Assembly: GCF_019968905.1 (NCBI RefSeq)
Contig: NZ_CP079946.1
Span: 5,332,001 to 5,396,000 of the forward strand
Length of the DNA: 64,000 bases
Source of the DNA: Corallococcus sp. EGB
GTDB taxonomy: Bacteria; Myxococcota; Myxococcia; Myxococcales; Myxococcaceae
Direction of reading: 5' to 3'
Shown: positions 62,230 to 64,000 of the stretch, piece after piece
Layout of the letters: each line of letters opens with the position of its first letter
Position numbering within the stretch: position 1 is the stretch's first letter
Translations under genes and position numbers: made by a program
The notes under the pieces: model-generated
Seen by the model: only the letters and a program-made list of their open reading frames with translations
The model's database searches: none
What the model was told of the DNA's origin: nothing

Positions 62230-62809
62230 GGCCCGGCGCGTCCTCGTCTCCCAAGTCGTCGCGTCGGTAGACCCCAGACTCCAGCAGGCGCTCCAGGGGG
62301 CATTGTCGTCCCCGGGGCCCTGCCCCCGCCCGACGGGCGCGCAGACCGTCGTCATCGCGGGACACCGCGCCGCGGGCAAGACACGCCTGTTGCCGCTCGT
62401 CTCGCGGTTGCTCGGCAGGCCCGGGCTGGACCTGGACGCGGAGCTGGAGCGCCGGCACGGGCGCCCGCTCCGCACCTGGGTCGCGGAGTCCCCCACCACC
62501 TTCCGCGCCGCCGAGCGCGAGACGCTGGGCCTGCTGCCCCGGGGCAGCGTGGTGGCGGTGGGCGGCGGCTTCCTGTCGCATCATCCGGAAGCGCTCGCGG
62601 AGCACTTCACGCTCGTCGTCCCCGTCACCTTCGACACGTACCGCGAGCGGCTGATGGCGGACACCACGCGCCCGCGGCTGCGCACGGACGTGTCGCTGGA
62701 GGAGGAGCTCCACTCGCTGTTCCATGAGCGCGAGGCGCTGCACGCCCGCGTCCCCACCATCTCCCTGGCGGACTTCCTCCGGGGCTGTCTTGCCCAGGAG
62801 CCTGCCTGA
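62210..62809 (+). CDS. aroK: Shikimate kinase
   Basis: Phosphorylates shikimate at the 3-OH. The 199-residue protein has Walker A IAGHRAAGKTRLLP, the substrate Asp in GLDLDAELERRHG, FRAAERETLGLL, the GGGF loop (VVAVGGGFLSHHP), and the lid region RPRLRTDVSLEEEL. The first 45 residues precede the P-loop and are longer than usual. The ATG at 62210 lies inside the end of menG (20-bp overlap), and its stop overlaps the next start (TGATG). Confidence 0.9.
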   Translation: MSASSVEARRVLVSQVVASVDPRLQQALQGALSSPGPCPRPTGAQTVVIAGHRAAGKTRLLPLVSRLLGRPGLDLDAELERRHGRPLRTWVAESPTTFRAAERETLGLLPRGSVVAVGGGFLSHHPEALAEHFTLVVPVTFDTYRERLMADTTRPRLRTDVSLEEELHSLFHEREALHARVPTISLADFLRGCLAQEPA

Positions 62810-64000
62810 TGGCCACCCGGCGCATCATCACCCTGCCCCCCACGCTCACCGGCGCGGACGCCGTGGCCTTCGCGCGCGACGGGCTGAAGCGCGGCGCGGA
62901 TGTCATCGAGGTGCGGACGGACCTGCACGCGCCCGGCGACATCGACCCGGAGGCGCTCGCCCGCGTGATGCCGCTGCTCGTCTCCGAGCGGGGCAAGCCG
63001 CTGCCCGCCCCTTGGGTGCGGGCCGCGTGGCGCGTGGACCGCGACGTGGAGCGCGCGCAGGACATGGACGCGCCGCCTGGGAAGCTGCTCGCGTCGCATC
63101 ACGCGGAAGGACCGCTGACGACGGCGGAGGCGCTGAGGCGCTGGTCCCGCCCCCTCCCCGCGGATGCGCTGGTGAAGCACGTGGAGCCCATGGACGGGCC
63201 CGCGCATCTGGAGGTGCTGCTGGAGACGCAGGCGCGGTTGTCCCAGCGCTTCGGCGCCGGGCGCGTCACCGTGCTGGGCATGGGGCCTGTCGCCATCCCG
63301 GCGCGCGCGGTGCTCTCGCGCCGGAACGGTCTGGAGTACGTGGCCATGGGCGGCCCGTGGACGGCGGCCCCGGGACAGCGATTGCTGGACGACGTGGTGC
63401 GCGAGCACCGCAGGGCGAAGGATCTGGACGCGCTCCGCCTGGGCATCCTGGGCACGGCGATTGCGCACTCACGCTCGCCGCGCATCCACCGTCAGCCGTT
63501 CGACCGCATCGACCTGGCGGAGGACGCGCCGGTGGAGGCGGTGGTGGACGCGCTGCTTCCGCACTACGCGGGCTTCGCGGTGACGAGCCCGTTCAAGATG
63601 CGGCTCGCGAAGCACACGGGTTCTTCGCTGGACGCCATCAACACGCTGGTGCGCCGGGGCTCGCGGTGGGAGTCCTTCAACACCGATACGGAAGGTGCCC
63701 GCGCGGTGCTGGAGCGCCTGGGCGCGAAGGATGTCTCGGTGCTGGGCGACGGCGGCTCCACGCAGGCGCTGCGGCTGGTGGCCGCCGAACATGGACTCGC
63801 CCTGCGGGTCGTGAAGCGCGCGGAGATTCAAGCCCCGCTGTCCGGGGATTGGGTCTGGACGTGGCCGGACCGCGTGGCGGCCCCTGAAAACCTGCGATTC
63901 CAGGGGGCACGCGTGGCGGTGATCGCATACGGTGCGCCGGGCCGGCGCGTCGCCGCGGAGATCGTTCGCCGCGGGGGCACCCCTCTCCTGCTCGGTGCGG
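62809..64000 (+). CDS. Fused 3-dehydroquinate dehydratase (type I)/shikimate dehydrogenase, 3' end outside the window
   Basis: The frame from the ATG at 62809 runs off the right edge (397 codons seen). Residues 1 to about 205 resemble type I dehydroquinase: DVIEVRTDLHAPG, the His pair in LLASHHAEGPL, and the Schiff-base Lys in ALVKHVEPMDG. From about residue 215 the shikimate dehydrogenase begins (LGILGTAIAHSRSPRIHR), with the catalytic Lys in AVTSPFKMRLA, SSLDAINTLVRRG, and the substrate Asp in FNTDTEGARAV, then a nucleotide-binding strand in VSVLGDGGSTQALRLV. Both active sites look intact. The AroD-AroE fusion resembles that of plants and Chlamydia. Confidence 0.88.
   Translation, partial: MATRRIITLPPTLTGADAVAFARDGLKRGADVIEVRTDLHAPGDIDPEALARVMPLLVSERGKPLPAPWVRAAWRVDRDVERAQDMDAPPGKLLASHHAEGPLTTAEALRRWSRPLPADALVKHVEPMDGPAHLEVLLETQARLSQRFGAGRVTVLGMGPVAIPARAVLSRRNGLEYVAMGGPWTAAPGQRLLDDVVREHRRAKDLDALRLGILGTAIAHSRSPRIHRQPFDRIDLAEDAPVEAVVDALLPHYAGFAVTSPFKMRLAKHTGSSLDAINTLVRRGSRWESFNTDTEGARAVLERLGAKDVSVLGDGGSTQALRLVAAEHGLALRVVKRAEIQAPLSGDWVWTWPDRVAAPENLRFQGARVAVIAYGAPGRRVAAEIVRRGGTPLLLGA

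Overview
The window is high-GC (about 70 percent by eye) bacterial DNA with dense genes on both strands. It looks like a member of the Myxococcaceae (Corallococcus or Myxococcus type). Supporting signs are an encapsulin shell closely resembling the Myxococcus xanthus EncA sequence as I remember it, with an EncB-type ferritin-like cargo beside it, an NtrC-type sigma-54 activator, a PilZ protein, and complete menaquinone genes. This is recognition from protein sequence; no database search was run.

Layout. 1-10 kb: the 3' end of an expansin gene, a small lipoprotein, and a minus-strand set of YqiJ-like membrane protein, flotillin and a very large AAA ATPase of the DUF3686 type. 10-18.5 kb: accessory genes, namely topoisomerase IB, a 2OG-Fe(II) oxygenase, a patatin-like phospholipase, a lipocalin-like protein, an SDR divergent from a CGNR zinc-finger regulator with a clear paired operator, a lipase-like hydrolase with a palindrome-rich promoter, and a MarR-GNAT pair. 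That pair is flanked by nearly identical terminator repeats next to two initiator tRNA genes. 18.5-29 kb: a five-S1-domain protein, MurJ, EncB-EncA followed by an NtrC-type regulator, an M23 protein and an outer-membrane barrel protein. 28-36 kb: an SMC-like membrane ATPase with yraN and rsmI, the rpsP-khpA-rimM-trmD-rplS translation operon, rlmN, and a siderophore-interacting protein behind a Fur-box-like site. 36-44 kb: TCA cycle genes (sucC-sucD-ndk, sdhA-sdhB, mdh, icd).

44-53 kb: the least understood part. A lone HATPase-like protein is followed by a PilZ protein with an acyltransferase-like C-terminus, a haem-oxygenase-like di-iron (HDO) candidate, an FAD monooxygenase, a SAM methyltransferase, a 66-residue protein and a cytochrome P450. 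Together they look like a small-molecule or lipid-modifying locus of unknown product.

53-64 kb: a menaquinone operon (menF-menD-menH-menA-menC-menE, no menB) diverges from a chorismate/menaquinone operon (DAHP synthase, menG, shikimate kinase, fused AroD-AroE). The two transcripts connect the start of aromatic synthesis to the end product menaquinone, which would be the quinone reduced by the succinate dehydrogenase encoded 20 kb away. Long ORFs opposite real genes were treated as GC-driven shadows and left out.
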